Positions 50,776 to 62,132 of a stretch of DNA of 64,000 bases are shown piece by piece; within the stretch, counting starts at the first letter, position 1, and the number at the start of each line of letters is the position of its first letter. Below the pieces are notes generated by a model. That model was given only the letters and a program-made list of their open reading frames with translations. It ran no database searches and was not told the DNA's origin. Source of the DNA: Williamsia phyllosphaerae (lineage in GTDB: Bacteria; Actinomycetota; Actinomycetes; Mycobacteriales; Mycobacteriaceae); assembly GCF_014635305.1 (NCBI RefSeq), contig NZ_BMCS01000003.1:372001-436000 (forward strand), read 5' to 3'. Made by a program: the position numbers and the translations under genes.

Positions 50776-53474
50776 CGTCGCCCACCCCCACACCTGCGGA
50801 GACGCCGTCCGCGGTGGTGGACCGGTATCGGTCGGATCGCTTCGCGCTGTTCGACATCGACGGTCCGCAGGCGGCCTCGCCGCGCTACGACGAGATGATC
50901 GACGCCGACGGTGCCATCCGTCCCCAGTGGGCCGACCTGGTGGCCGGGTACGCCCGCGCCGGGACGGTCGGGATGGCCCGCACGGCCATGCGCCTGCGGA
51001 CGATGATCGCCGACGAGGGCATCACCTACAACCTGACCGGTGACCGCGTCGCGAGCGGTGACGCGGAGGTCGCCGACACCACGCGCCTGTGGGAGCTCGA
51101 CAGTGTCCCGCTGGTGGTCGACGGCGACGCCTGGGCGGCGGTGGAGGCCGGCATCGCACAACGGTGTCTGCTCCTCGACGCCCTGCTCGTCGACCTCTAC
51201 GGGGAGCGCCGCACGATCACCGAGGGCCTGGTCCCGCCCGAGATGGTCTACGGCCATCCCGGATACGTGCGCAAGGCGGGCGGGATGGGCATCGCCGGAC
51301 CGCACGCCCTCTTCTGTCACGCCGCCGACATCGGCCGCACCGCCGACGGTCACTTCGCCCTGTGGGGTGACTCCACCCAGGCGCCGTCGGGCATCGGATA
51401 CGCCATCGCCGACCGACGCCTGACCTCGCGTGCGGCGTCCGCGCTCTTCGGTGCGGTCGGTCCGCGCCCGATGACGACGTTCGCGGGCACCCTGCGACTG
51501 GCCCTGTTCGACTACGCACCCCCCGGCGCCGACGACCCGACGGTGGTGGTCCTGAGTCCGGGCAACCTGTCGGAGACCGCGTTCGACCAGGCCTACCTCG
51601 CGTCGGTCCTCGGCTTCCCGCTCGTCGAATCCGCCGACCTGCTCGTCCGCGACGGCGCGGTGTACATGCGCTCCCTGGGTAGTTTCAAACGGGTCGACGT
51701 CATCCTGCGGCGGGTCGATGCGGCGTTCTGCGACCCGCTCGACCTGCGTTCGGACTCCCGGCTCGGGGTGGCCGGTCTGGTGGAGGCCGTCGCGCGGGGC
51801 GCGGTCACCGTCGTCAACACCCTCGGTAGCGGTGTCATCGAGAACCCGGCGCTGCACACCGTCGCGGCGCGGCTCGCGCCCGCACTGATCGACGAGGAGT
51901 TGGCGCTACCGACGGTCGAGACCTACTGGGGCGGTGCGGACTCCGAGCGCACCAAGATCGTCGCCGACCTCGCCGGACTGGTTCTCGACAACTTCCGGAC
52001 CGGCGAACAGTTCATCGGGGCCACGCTCTCGCGGGCTGACCTCGAGACGCTGCGTCGACGTGTCGAGACCGACCCGTGGCAGTGGGTGGGTCGGCGTCCG
52101 GGACAGTTCTCCCTCGCCCCGTCGATGACGCCCGCCCACGCGGGTGCGGCGGCCCGGTTGCGTGCGGCGCCGGTCGGTATCCGTACGTTCGCCGTCGCCC
52201 AGGGAGCGGCCTACGCCGTGATGCCCGGCGGCATGGGGCAGGTCCTCGCCACCGGCGCCGAGGGGGCGGCGATGGGTGCGATCGCCGCGAAGGACGTCTG
52301 GGTGGCGAACACCGAGGCGGTCGGCGACACCACCCGCGTGGCGGAGTCGGTCTCGTCGTTCGTCTCACCCACGCTCAGCGCGTCCGATCGGTCGGCCGCG
52401 TCGCCGCGCGTGTTGGCCGACCTGTTCTGGCTCGGTCGCCACGGTGAGCGCGCCGAACTGACCGTCCGGATGGTGAAGGTCGCCCGCGAGCGCTACCAGG
52501 ACCGCGACCGACTGTGGATGTCGGGAACCGGCTCGCTACCGCTGTTCCTCGCCGGCATCGCCGCGACCACGGCCACGACCGACCACGTGGGCGTACTGCC
52601 CGACGCCGCGACCGCCGACAACGGCGCCGCGGTGGCGCTCGCGGCCATCGGTCGGCTGACGATGTCGCGGTCGGTGCCCGGGACCGTGGCCCACTCGGTC
52701 GATCGACTGGTCGCCTCGGCCCGCGCGGTGCGCGACCAGATGTCGACGAGCACCTGGATGGTGTTGGGCACCATCGAGCGCGCCTTCGCCGACCTCGCCC
52801 ACACCGTCGCCGAGTCCGCCCCGGACACCGGTCCGCGGGCCGGGGCGAACGCGGCCGTCGACACCGTCGACGTCGACGAACTCGCCCGGGCGCACGAGTC
52901 GATCCTGCGCGGACTGCTCGCGCTGGCCGGCCTGCAGGCCGAATCGATGGTGCACGACCCGGCCTGGCTGTTCATGGACGTCGGCCGTCGGATCGAGCGG
53001 GCGGTCATGCTCGCCGACCTGACCCGTTCGGTCCTCGTCGATCGCCACGAACTCGACGTCGAACAGGGGCTCATCGAGGCCTACCTGGTGGCGAACGAGT
53101 CCGCGGTCATCTACCGCCGCCGCAACCGCGGACTACATCGACTGCGCCCGGTGATCATGCTGGCCATGTTCGACGAGACCAACCCGCGGTCGATGATCTA
53201 CCAGCTGGCGCGTCTGCGCTCGGATCTGTCGGCCATGCCCGACGAGATCCGTTCCGCCGCCGCCGAACGCGTCGTCGAGGAGATGATCGCCGAGCTGCGC
53301 CGCGTCGATCCGACCGACCTGACCACCGTCGGCGACACCGACCGCCGCGACGAGCTCGCCGAGTTGATGACCACCCTGGCGACCGGTGCGCGCGAGGTCT
53401 CGGATGTGTTGGGGCGGACCCGTTTCGCGCCACCGCGCGACATACAACCGCTGTGGGGCGGTGGCAGCCGATGA
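50772..53474 (+). CDS. circularly permuted ATP-grasp / alpha-E domain protein
   Basis: 900 residues (Rv2567-like). N-terminal half, about residues 35-500, is the circularly permuted ATP-grasp domain (DEMIDADGAIRPQWADLV, GDSTQAPSGIGYAIADRRL, RDGAVYMRSLGSFKRVDVIL, NTLGSGVIENPAL), predicted to form amide bonds with ATP. The C-terminal half from about 540 is the all-helical alpha-E domain, opening with LADLFWLGRHGERAEL and containing DVGRRIERAVMLAD. Starts with GTG at 50772 and overlaps both neighbours. No signal peptide. Substrates are not known; the link to two transglutaminases suggests peptide tagging or a small peptide product (inference). Confidence 0.9.
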   Translation: MTSPTPTPAETPSAVVDRYRSDRFALFDIDGPQAASPRYDEMIDADGAIRPQWADLVAGYARAGTVGMARTAMRLRTMIADEGITYNLTGDRVASGDAEVADTTRLWELDSVPLVVDGDAWAAVEAGIAQRCLLLDALLVDLYGERRTITEGLVPPEMVYGHPGYVRKAGGMGIAGPHALFCHAADIGRTADGHFALWGDSTQAPSGIGYAIADRRLTSRAASALFGAVGPRPMTTFAGTLRLALFDYAPPGADDPTVVVLSPGNLSETAFDQAYLASVLGFPLVESADLLVRDGAVYMRSLGSFKRVDVILRRVDAAFCDPLDLRSDSRLGVAGLVEAVARGAVTVVNTLGSGVIENPALHTVAARLAPALIDEELALPTVETYWGGADSERTKIVADLAGLVLDNFRTGEQFIGATLSRADLETLRRRVETDPWQWVGRRPGQFSLAPSMTPAHAGAAARLRAAPVGIRTFAVAQGAAYAVMPGGMGQVLATGAEGAAMGAIAAKDVWVANTEAVGDTTRVAESVSSFVSPTLSASDRSAASPRVLADLFWLGRHGERAELTVRMVKVARERYQDRDRLWMSGTGSLPLFLAGIAATTATTDHVGVLPDAATADNGAAVALAAIGRLTMSRSVPGTVAHSVDRLVASARAVRDQMSTSTWMVLGTIERAFADLAHTVAESAPDTGPRAGANAAVDTVDVDELARAHESILRGLLALAGLQAESMVHDPAWLFMDVGRRIERAVMLADLTRSVLVDRHELDVEQGLIEAYLVANESAVIYRRRNRGLHRLRPVIMLAMFDETNPRSMIYQLARLRSDLSAMPDEIRSAAAERVVEEMIAELRRVDPTDLTTVGDTDRRDELAELMTTLATGAREVSDVLGRTRFAPPRDIQPLWGGGSR

Positions 53475-54436
53475 CCGGCGGCACCGCGACCGACGTGGCC
53501 ACCACGCGTCGCTACCGCGTCACCCATCGCACCACCTACGACTACGACGACGTCGTGAGCGCGTCGTTCGGTCGATGCTTCCTCACGCCGAGAGACCTAC
53601 CGGGGCAACGTGTCTCCGAAGCCGCGATCGTCGTCGACCCGGAACCGGCCGACCGGTCCACCGGCACCGACATCTTCGGCAACACCGACACCTACTTCCA
53701 TGTCCGGACGCCGCATCACCGTCTCGAGGTGACCGGGACGTCGTTGGTCGACGTCGATCCTCTCGACCCCGGTCTCCTCACCTGCGCTGCGGCGACCGCG
53801 CCGTGGGAGGCTGCCCGCCCGTCGCGACCGGCCGACGCCCGCGAGGTCGAGTACGTGCTCGATCTCTACCCACCGGAGATCACCGAGGCGGTCCGTGAGT
53901 ACGCCGCAACCGTTTTCCGACCCGGTGTCGCGCTGCTCGACGTGATCGTCGAGCTGACGACGCGCATCCACACCGATTTCACCTACCGATCCGGGTCGAC
54001 CGCGATCAGCACCAGGGTCGACACGGTCATGTCGCGGCGCGAGGGCGTCTGCCAGGATTTCGCGCGTGTCGCGATCGCGTGCCTCCGGTCCCAGGGTCTC
54101 GCGGCGCGGTACGTGTCGGGGTACCTCGCGACCGAGCCTCCGCCCGGTCGCGAGCGCGTGATCGGCGCCGATGCGTCGCACGCATGGGCCGCGGTGTGGC
54201 TCCCGGGCAATCGGTGGCTGCCGTTCGACCCCACCAACGACAAGCTGGTGGACGAGAGGCACGTCACACTGGCCTGGGGACGTGACTATGATGATGTACC
54301 GCCGCTACGTGGAGTCATCTACACCGAATCGACCACGAGCAAGATCACCGTCTCCGTCGACGTGGCGCCGCAGGAACTGCCGACCGTGTCGCAAGAAGTG
54401 CCGATCACGTCGAACGAGTCCGCACCGGGCTCGTGA
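53471..54436 (+). CDS. transglutaminase-like cysteine protease
   Basis: 321 residues (Rv2569c-like). N-terminal beta region YRVTHRTTYDYDDVVSASFG (a shorter version of the same region in the first cassette gene), then a papain-like core with Cys194 in REGVCQDFA, His237 in ASHAWAAV and Asp253 in FDPTND; the triad is complete. Short acidic C-terminal tail. ATG at 53471 overlaps the preceding stop. With the upstream genes it makes a three-gene translationally coupled cassette. In M. tuberculosis the homologue lies near but in a different order or strand (memory), so the tight arrangement here is informative. Confidence 0.9.
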   Translation: MTGGTATDVATTRRYRVTHRTTYDYDDVVSASFGRCFLTPRDLPGQRVSEAAIVVDPEPADRSTGTDIFGNTDTYFHVRTPHHRLEVTGTSLVDVDPLDPGLLTCAAATAPWEAARPSRPADAREVEYVLDLYPPEITEAVREYAATVFRPGVALLDVIVELTTRIHTDFTYRSGSTAISTRVDTVMSRREGVCQDFARVAIACLRSQGLAARYVSGYLATEPPPGRERVIGADASHAWAAVWLPGNRWLPFDPTNDKLVDERHVTLAWGRDYDDVPPLRGVIYTESTTSKITVSVDVAPQELPTVSQEVPITSNESAPGS

Positions 54437-54588
54437 GTCGCCGCAGTTCATCGTAGGGATCGCCCCGACCGGCGTAACAGCGTGCCGGCCGCGCGACCTG
54501 CATGAATGTCCTCCGGGACGTCGCCCGCGCACGACTCGCATCGCGATCGGACCGGGCGTGACACGTGCCACCTGTGGGTGGCGTTGGG

Positions 54589-54594
54589 TAGGTT
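54589..54594 (+). promoter_or_regulatory. -10 box of a probable leaderless promoter
   Basis: TAGGTT lies eight bases before the ATG at 54603 and no Shine-Dalgarno is present, so the transcript is probably leaderless. A small hairpin GCCACC-TGTG-GGTGGC (54567-54582) occupies the -35 region. The rest of the 166-base gap shows nothing else. Confidence 0.45.
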
Positions 54595-54602
54595 TACACG
54601 TA

Positions 54603-55736
54603 ATGACTGTCATCGCCGAGAACCGCATGTCGGGTGCGGTCCGGGCCGCCGAGCAGGTTCTGTCCTCTCGTGCGGGCGCCCGGGTGACCCTGGCCGACCC
54701 GGTGGAGTTGGGTGGCAGCGGCCGCACCGACGTCGTGCGGGCACGGGTTGCCCAGAACCCGCTGTCGTTGGACCGGAGTCTGGTCATCAAGGTGGTCCCC
54801 ACCGACGAGCCGGCCGACGCGTTCGCCCGCGAGCTGGCGTCCTACAAGTACGCGAACGCGCTGCCGATGCACTCCCGGCCCGGTCCGCAGCTCATCGCCT
54901 TCGACAACACCGCCCGACTCATCGTCCTGAGCGACCTCGGTCACGGTCGCTCGATGAGTGATCTGCTCGGCAGTCCCGAGTGGGCCGACCCGAGCCACGC
55001 GATCAGCGCGTGGGGACAGGCCCTGGGCCGGATGCACGCAGCCACCGTCGGCGGGGAGGGCGATTTCGACGCCCTGCTGCGTCGCGGTCCCGGGGGCGGC
55101 TCGGTCGAGGTGCTCCCCGCGCAGGCGCGCATGGCCGTCGACCTCGCCCCCGAGGTGATGACCCGGTACCTCGGTCTGCCCGTACACGACGAGTTCCTCG
55201 CTCTGCTGCGTCGCGGCGAGGCGTTGTTCGCCGAGGGTGATCACCGCGCCTTCAGCCCGTCCGACGTCGGTCCGCCCAACATCCTCATCAATGACGATGG
55301 CGTGCAGTTCATGGACTACGAGTGGGGTGGTTTCCGCGACGCCTCCCTCGACATCGCCTACGCGATCGTCACCTTCACCCCCGACCTCGCCCCGCGCTGG
55401 ACCGACCGCCGCACCGACCTCGAGACCGCGCTGGTCGACGGGTGGCGCTCGGAGATCCAGGCCATCTGGCCCGCCCTCGGGCACGACGGTGAACTCCACC
55501 GCAAGGTCCTGACCGCCCGTGCGCTGTGGGTGTGGATGAGCACCGTGTGGATGTTGCCGGTCGATCTCGAGGTCGACCCGCAGTCACACGGCCTGGCGCT
55601 GCACACCACCGATCCCACGATCGTTGTCGGGCGGTGGACCGACCTCGCCGCCGCGGCCACCCGCGCCGGACTGACCGACATCGCGGACTTCGGCGTCGCC
55701 GCCGCATCGGCGCTGGACGCGGCCTGGCTGCGGTGA
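54603..55736 (+). CDS. phosphotransferase (APH/CHK-like kinase fold)
   Basis: 377-residue protein-kinase-like small-molecule phosphotransferase. Seen: SLVIKVVPTDEPADAFAREL with the ATP-binding Lys, LIVLSDLGHGRSMSDLL hinge, and FSPSDVGPPNILI followed by FMDYEWGGFRD. The catalytic loop carries SPSD-N in place of HGD-N, a variant I recall from some bacterial phosphotransferases, with catalytic Asp, Asn and the metal-binding Asp of MDYEWG kept, so activity is plausible. Substrate unknown. Its stop overlaps the rarA GTG. Rv2568/Rv2570-like genes are not the match; the assignment is by fold only. Confidence 0.82.
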   Translation: MTVIAENRMSGAVRAAEQVLSSRAGARVTLADPVELGGSGRTDVVRARVAQNPLSLDRSLVIKVVPTDEPADAFARELASYKYANALPMHSRPGPQLIAFDNTARLIVLSDLGHGRSMSDLLGSPEWADPSHAISAWGQALGRMHAATVGGEGDFDALLRRGPGGGSVEVLPAQARMAVDLAPEVMTRYLGLPVHDEFLALLRRGEALFAEGDHRAFSPSDVGPPNILINDDGVQFMDYEWGGFRDASLDIAYAIVTFTPDLAPRWTDRRTDLETALVDGWRSEIQAIWPALGHDGELHRKVLTARALWVWMSTVWMLPVDLEVDPQSHGLALHTTDPTIVVGRWTDLAAAATRAGLTDIADFGVAAASALDAAWLR

Positions 55737-57133
55737 CCTTCGCGCCCGGCGGGGACGGGCTGTTCGATCCGCCGGCCCCACCCCCGACGTCGGGGTCGTT
55801 CACCCAGACGCAGACACGGTCGGCCACCTCCGGGCCGCTGGCGGTCCGCATGCGACCGCGCAGCCTCGACGAGATCGTCGGCCAGCAACACCTGCTGGCC
55901 GCCGGTTCACCGCTGCGCCGACTCATCGAGGGCTCCGGAGCGGCGTCGGTGATGCTCTACGGCCCACCCGGCACCGGCAAGACGACGATGGCGTCACTGA
56001 TCTCGACCGCCACCGGGGGTCGGTTCGAGGCCCTCTCGGCGTTGTCGTCCGGCGTCAAGGAGGTGCGGTCGGTCATCGAGGTCGCCCGACGCGCCCTCAT
56101 CGACGGCAGGCAGACCGTGTTGTTCATCGACGAGGTGCACCGGTTCTCCAAGACGCAGCAGGACGCGTTGCTCGACGCCGTGGAGAACCGCATCGTGCTG
56201 CTGGTCGCCGCGACCACCGAGAACCCGTCCTTCTCGGTGGTGTCGCCGCTGCTGTCGCGATCGCTGGTGCTGCAGTTGCAGCCGCTGTCCGACGACGACA
56301 TCCGCGAGGTGCTCACCCGAGCGGTGGTCGACGACCGTGGACTCGCAGGGTCGGTCGAGATCGCCGACGAGGCCCTCGACCACATCGTCGCGTTGTCCGG
56401 CGGCGACGCACGTCGCGGCCTGACAGCGCTCGAGGTGGCCGCCGGAGCCGCACTGGGTCGCGACGGCGACCCGACGACATCGGTGCCGACGATCGGGTTG
56501 ACCGACGTCGAGTCGGCGGTCAACCGCGCGGCGGTCCGCTACGACCGCGACGGGGACCAGCACTACGACGTCATCAGTGCGTTCATCAAATCCATCCGCG
56601 GGTCGGACGTGGACGCCGCGGTGCACTACCTCGCCCGGATGATCACCGCGGGGGAGGACCCCCGGTTCATCGCGCGTCGACTGATGATCCACGCCAGCGA
56701 GGACGTCGGCATGGCCGACCCGACGGCGATCGGTGTCGCGGTCGCGGCGGCTCAGGTGGTGGCTCTCGTCGGGATGCCCGAGGCCAGACTGGCCCTCACG
56801 CAGGCCACCATCCACCTCGCCAGCGCACCCAAGTCCGGTGCGGTCGTCGCGGCGATCGGTGCGGCCATGGCCGACGTGGCCGCGGGCAAGGCCGGAGCCG
56901 TCCCGCCCCATCTGCGTGACGGGCACTACCCGGGCGCGGCCGCCCTCGGCAACGCCCAGGGATACCGGTATCCGCACGACGACCCCGACGGTGTCGTCAC
57001 CCAGCAGTACCCGCCCGACGAACTGGTCGGCACCGACTACTACGAACCGACCGACCACGGCCACGAGCGCGAGATCTCGGCCCGTCTCGGGAGGCTGCGC
57101 TCCATCGTCCGCAGGGCCACCGCCCGACGCTGA
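55733..57133 (+). CDS. rarA: replication-associated recombination ATPase RarA
   Basis: AAA+ ATPase of the RarA/MgsA/WRNIP1 family that acts at stalled forks. Seen: RMRPRSLDEIVGQQHLL, Walker A YGPPGTGKTTMASL near residue 77-90, Walker B VLFIDEVHRFSKTQQDALL, sensor VAATTENPSFSVVSPLLSR, and the C-terminal tetramerisation region AFIKSIRGSDVDAAVHYLA and HASEDVGMADPTA. The first 40 residues are Pro/Gly/Thr-rich. 466 residues; GTG at 55733 overlaps the phosphotransferase stop. Confidence 0.95.
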   Translation: MTFAPGGDGLFDPPAPPPTSGSFTQTQTRSATSGPLAVRMRPRSLDEIVGQQHLLAAGSPLRRLIEGSGAASVMLYGPPGTGKTTMASLISTATGGRFEALSALSSGVKEVRSVIEVARRALIDGRQTVLFIDEVHRFSKTQQDALLDAVENRIVLLVAATTENPSFSVVSPLLSRSLVLQLQPLSDDDIREVLTRAVVDDRGLAGSVEIADEALDHIVALSGGDARRGLTALEVAAGAALGRDGDPTTSVPTIGLTDVESAVNRAAVRYDRDGDQHYDVISAFIKSIRGSDVDAAVHYLARMITAGEDPRFIARRLMIHASEDVGMADPTAIGVAVAAAQVVALVGMPEARLALTQATIHLASAPKSGAVVAAIGAAMADVAAGKAGAVPPHLRDGHYPGAAALGNAQGYRYPHDDPDGVVTQQYPPDELVGTDYYEPTDHGHEREISARLGRLRSIVRRATARR

Positions 57134-57176
57134 TCGCCCACGGCGTCGCCTGCCCGGAGCCATCGCACCCACCCGG

Positions 57177-57182
57177 TAGGGT
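57177..57182 (+). promoter_or_regulatory. possible alaS -10 box
   Basis: TAGGGT fits TANNNT, leaving a leader of about 105 bases before the alaS GTG. GCGCACCCCCTGGTGCGC (57206-57223) in the leader can form a small hairpin. Confidence 0.4.
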
Positions 57183-57293
57183 GGACTCGCCCCGACCCGG
57201 CCAGGCGCACCCCCTGGTGCGCGCGTCGCGACGAGGTGGACCAGGGTGCTGTCAGGCCATGACAGTTTCCGCGAATCGGCGTGAGGACATCAG

Positions 57294-59971
<2,678 letters not shown>

Positions 59972-59975
<4 letters not shown>

Positions 59976-60439
59976 GCGGGCTCGTCCCGCGCGGCCGTCG
60001 ACTCGCCGTCGATGTCGGGAGCGTGCGGATCGGCGTCGCCTCGTGTGATCCTGACGGCATGCTGGCCACCCCCGTCGAGACCGTCGCGCGTGCCTCTGAC
60101 GGCCGGGACATCACCCGCATCGCCGACTTGGTCGCCGAGTACGAGGCGATCGAGGTGATCGTCGGACTGCCGACCACGCTGCGCGGCGAGCACGGTGCCG
60201 CCGCCGACGCGGCCACCGGTTTCGGTGCCCGGATCGCCAAGCGCATCGACCCGGTGCCCGTGGTCTTCCACGACGAGAGGCTGACCACCGTCGCCGCCAC
60301 GCAGATGTTGCGCGCGAGCGGACGGTCCACGCGCACCCACAAGTCGGTCATCGATCAGGCGGCCGCCGTCGCCATCCTGCAGTCGTGGTTGGACCGACGC
60401 GCCCGGCAGCACTCGGTCAGTGGGTCCGCCGGTGAGTGA
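59972..60439 (+). CDS. ruvX: RuvX/YqgF-family RNase H-fold nuclease
   Basis: 155 residues. Seen: first strand RRLAVDVGSVRIGVASCDPDG with catalytic Asp, VIVGLPTTLRGEHGAAA with the second motif, FHDERLTTVAATQML with Glu, and the final KSVIDQAAAVAILQSWL with Asp. The family is needed for 16S rRNA processing in E. coli and has been proposed as a junction resolvase. GTG at 59972 overlaps the alaS stop; mltG starts inside its last codons. Confidence 0.93.
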
Positions 60440-62132
60440 CCAACCGAATCGGCATCGTCGCCGAGCCCCGGGAGAGGACCAGACCCCGGAGGAGGCAGAC
60501 CGCCTGCGTCGACTCCTCGAGAACGGTGGCGGAGCACCACAACGGCATCGCCGCGCCGGCCGCGGACGACCCGACGACTCCGGCGTGCTCCCGCGGATTC
60601 CCCGCGACGCCCCCCGTCCCGGCGGCGACAGCGCGTGGCAGGAACCCGATCGCCGCGCGCGCCCGCGCGTCATCCCGCCCGCCGCACCCGGACAGGTGCC
60701 ACCCGGTCCGCCCGCCCCGCCGTCGGCCGGTGACACCCGACGGGACCCGTACCCGGGCGAGAACCCGCCGCCCGCGCCGCGTCGGCTGCCACCCGACCCC
60801 CGTCGATACGAGACGCCCCCGGCGCCGTCGTACGTCGACCCGCCGCTCTCGCCGCCCGCCGAGGAACAGACCACGTTCATCGCGCGTCCGGAACCCACGA
60901 CCGACCCGGATGCCGGTCCCGACGAGCGCCGCACGCGGCGCACCGCTCCCGGACGCGCACGCGGATCGCGGTCGAGCGCCCACATGACCCGACGCAAGCG
61001 ACGGCGGCGTATCACCCTCGCCTTCGTCCTGGTATTCATGGTCGCGGTCGTGGGTGCGCTCGGTTACACCGGGCTGCGGATGACCGGCTACTTCGTCAAC
61101 GACGACAACTACTCGAACGCATCGGGTACCGGTGACGTCCTCGTCCAGATACCGCAGGACTCGTCGCTGACCCAGTTCGGGCAGATCCTGCAGGAGAAGG
61201 GCGTCGTCGCGAGCGTGCGTGCGTTCACCGACGCAGCGGGCAACGCGCCGATCTCGGCCGGCTTCTACAAACTGCGTACCGGCATCCCGGCCTCGACGGC
61301 GGTGTCGATGCTCGGCGGCGACAGCAATCGGGTGGGGCGGCTCGTGATCCCCCCGGGCCGTCAGCTCGACACCAAGCAGACCGCCGACGGGTCCCCGAGC
61401 ATCGGCATCTTCGAGATGTTGGCGCAGGCGACCACCGTGACCATCAACGGACAGCGCGACGGCGTCACCGCCGAGGAACTCGCGCAGGCTGCGGCCACTG
61501 CCTCGCCGGCCGACCTGGGTGTCCCGTCCTGGGCGACCGACGCCGTCTCGGCGCTCGACGGGGACCATCGACGCATCGAGGGACTCATCGCGCCGGTGGC
61601 CTGGGAGGCCATCGACCCATCGCTCACCCCGGTACAGATGCTGCGCTACCTGATCTCCGGGAGTGCCGACATGTTCTCGCAGTGGGGTCTGACCGAGCCC
61701 AACCAGACCGGCCTCACCCCGTATCAGACGCTGGTCTCGGCGTCGGTGGTCGAGAAGGAGGTCGCCGATCCCGGCGACTACGGCAAGGTGGCCCGGGTCA
61801 TCGTGAACCGGTTGGGCAAGAACCAACGACTCGAGATGGACTCGACCGCCAACTACACCGCGGCCGTGGTCAACATCGACGTCTCCGGGGACGCCTACAC
61901 CGCGCCGACCAAGTGGAACACCTACCAGGTCCGCGGTCTGCCGGTGACGCCGATCGGATCGGTGGGCAAGGAGCCGCTCATCGCCACCGAGGCGCCGCCG
62001 GAGGGCAACTGGATCTACTTCGTCGCCGTCGACTCCCAGGGCACGACGCTGTTCACCGACAACTACGAGGAGCATCTGCGCAACCGGCAGAAGGCCTGCG
62101 ACAACAAGGTCCTCGCGGTCGGATGTCGTTGA
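60432..62132 (+). CDS. mltG: endolytic murein transglycosylase MltG
   Basis: Membrane-bound lytic transglycosylase (YceG-like) that cuts nascent glycan strands and sets their length. 566 residues: a cytoplasmic N-terminus of about 190 residues, very rich in Pro and Arg and probably disordered, one helix near 196-216 (TLAFVLVFMVAVVGALGYT), a LysM-like part and the catalytic YceG domain with Glu441 in SASVVEKEVAD and KWNTYQVRGLPVTPIGS. GTG at 60432 overlaps ruvX by eight bases. aroE begins ten bases before its stop. Confidence 0.93.
   Translation: MSDQPNRHRRRAPGEDQTPEEADRLRRLLENGGGAPQRHRRAGRGRPDDSGVLPRIPRDAPRPGGDSAWQEPDRRARPRVIPPAAPGQVPPGPPAPPSAGDTRRDPYPGENPPPAPRRLPPDPRRYETPPAPSYVDPPLSPPAEEQTTFIARPEPTTDPDAGPDERRTRRTAPGRARGSRSSAHMTRRKRRRRITLAFVLVFMVAVVGALGYTGLRMTGYFVNDDNYSNASGTGDVLVQIPQDSSLTQFGQILQEKGVVASVRAFTDAAGNAPISAGFYKLRTGIPASTAVSMLGGDSNRVGRLVIPPGRQLDTKQTADGSPSIGIFEMLAQATTVTINGQRDGVTAEELAQAAATASPADLGVPSWATDAVSALDGDHRRIEGLIAPVAWEAIDPSLTPVQMLRYLISGSADMFSQWGLTEPNQTGLTPYQTLVSASVVEKEVADPGDYGKVARVIVNRLGKNQRLEMDSTANYTAAVVNIDVSGDAYTAPTKWNTYQVRGLPVTPIGSVGKEPLIATEAPPEGNWIYFVAVDSQGTTLFTDNYEEHLRNRQKACDNKVLAVGCR

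Noticed and set aside
57183..57293. T-box riboswitch in the alaS leader
   Set aside because: GAGGTGGACCAGGG resembles the T-box core only loosely; the TGGA would not pair with the ACCA end of tRNA-Ala, and no specifier stem with an Ala codon was found.
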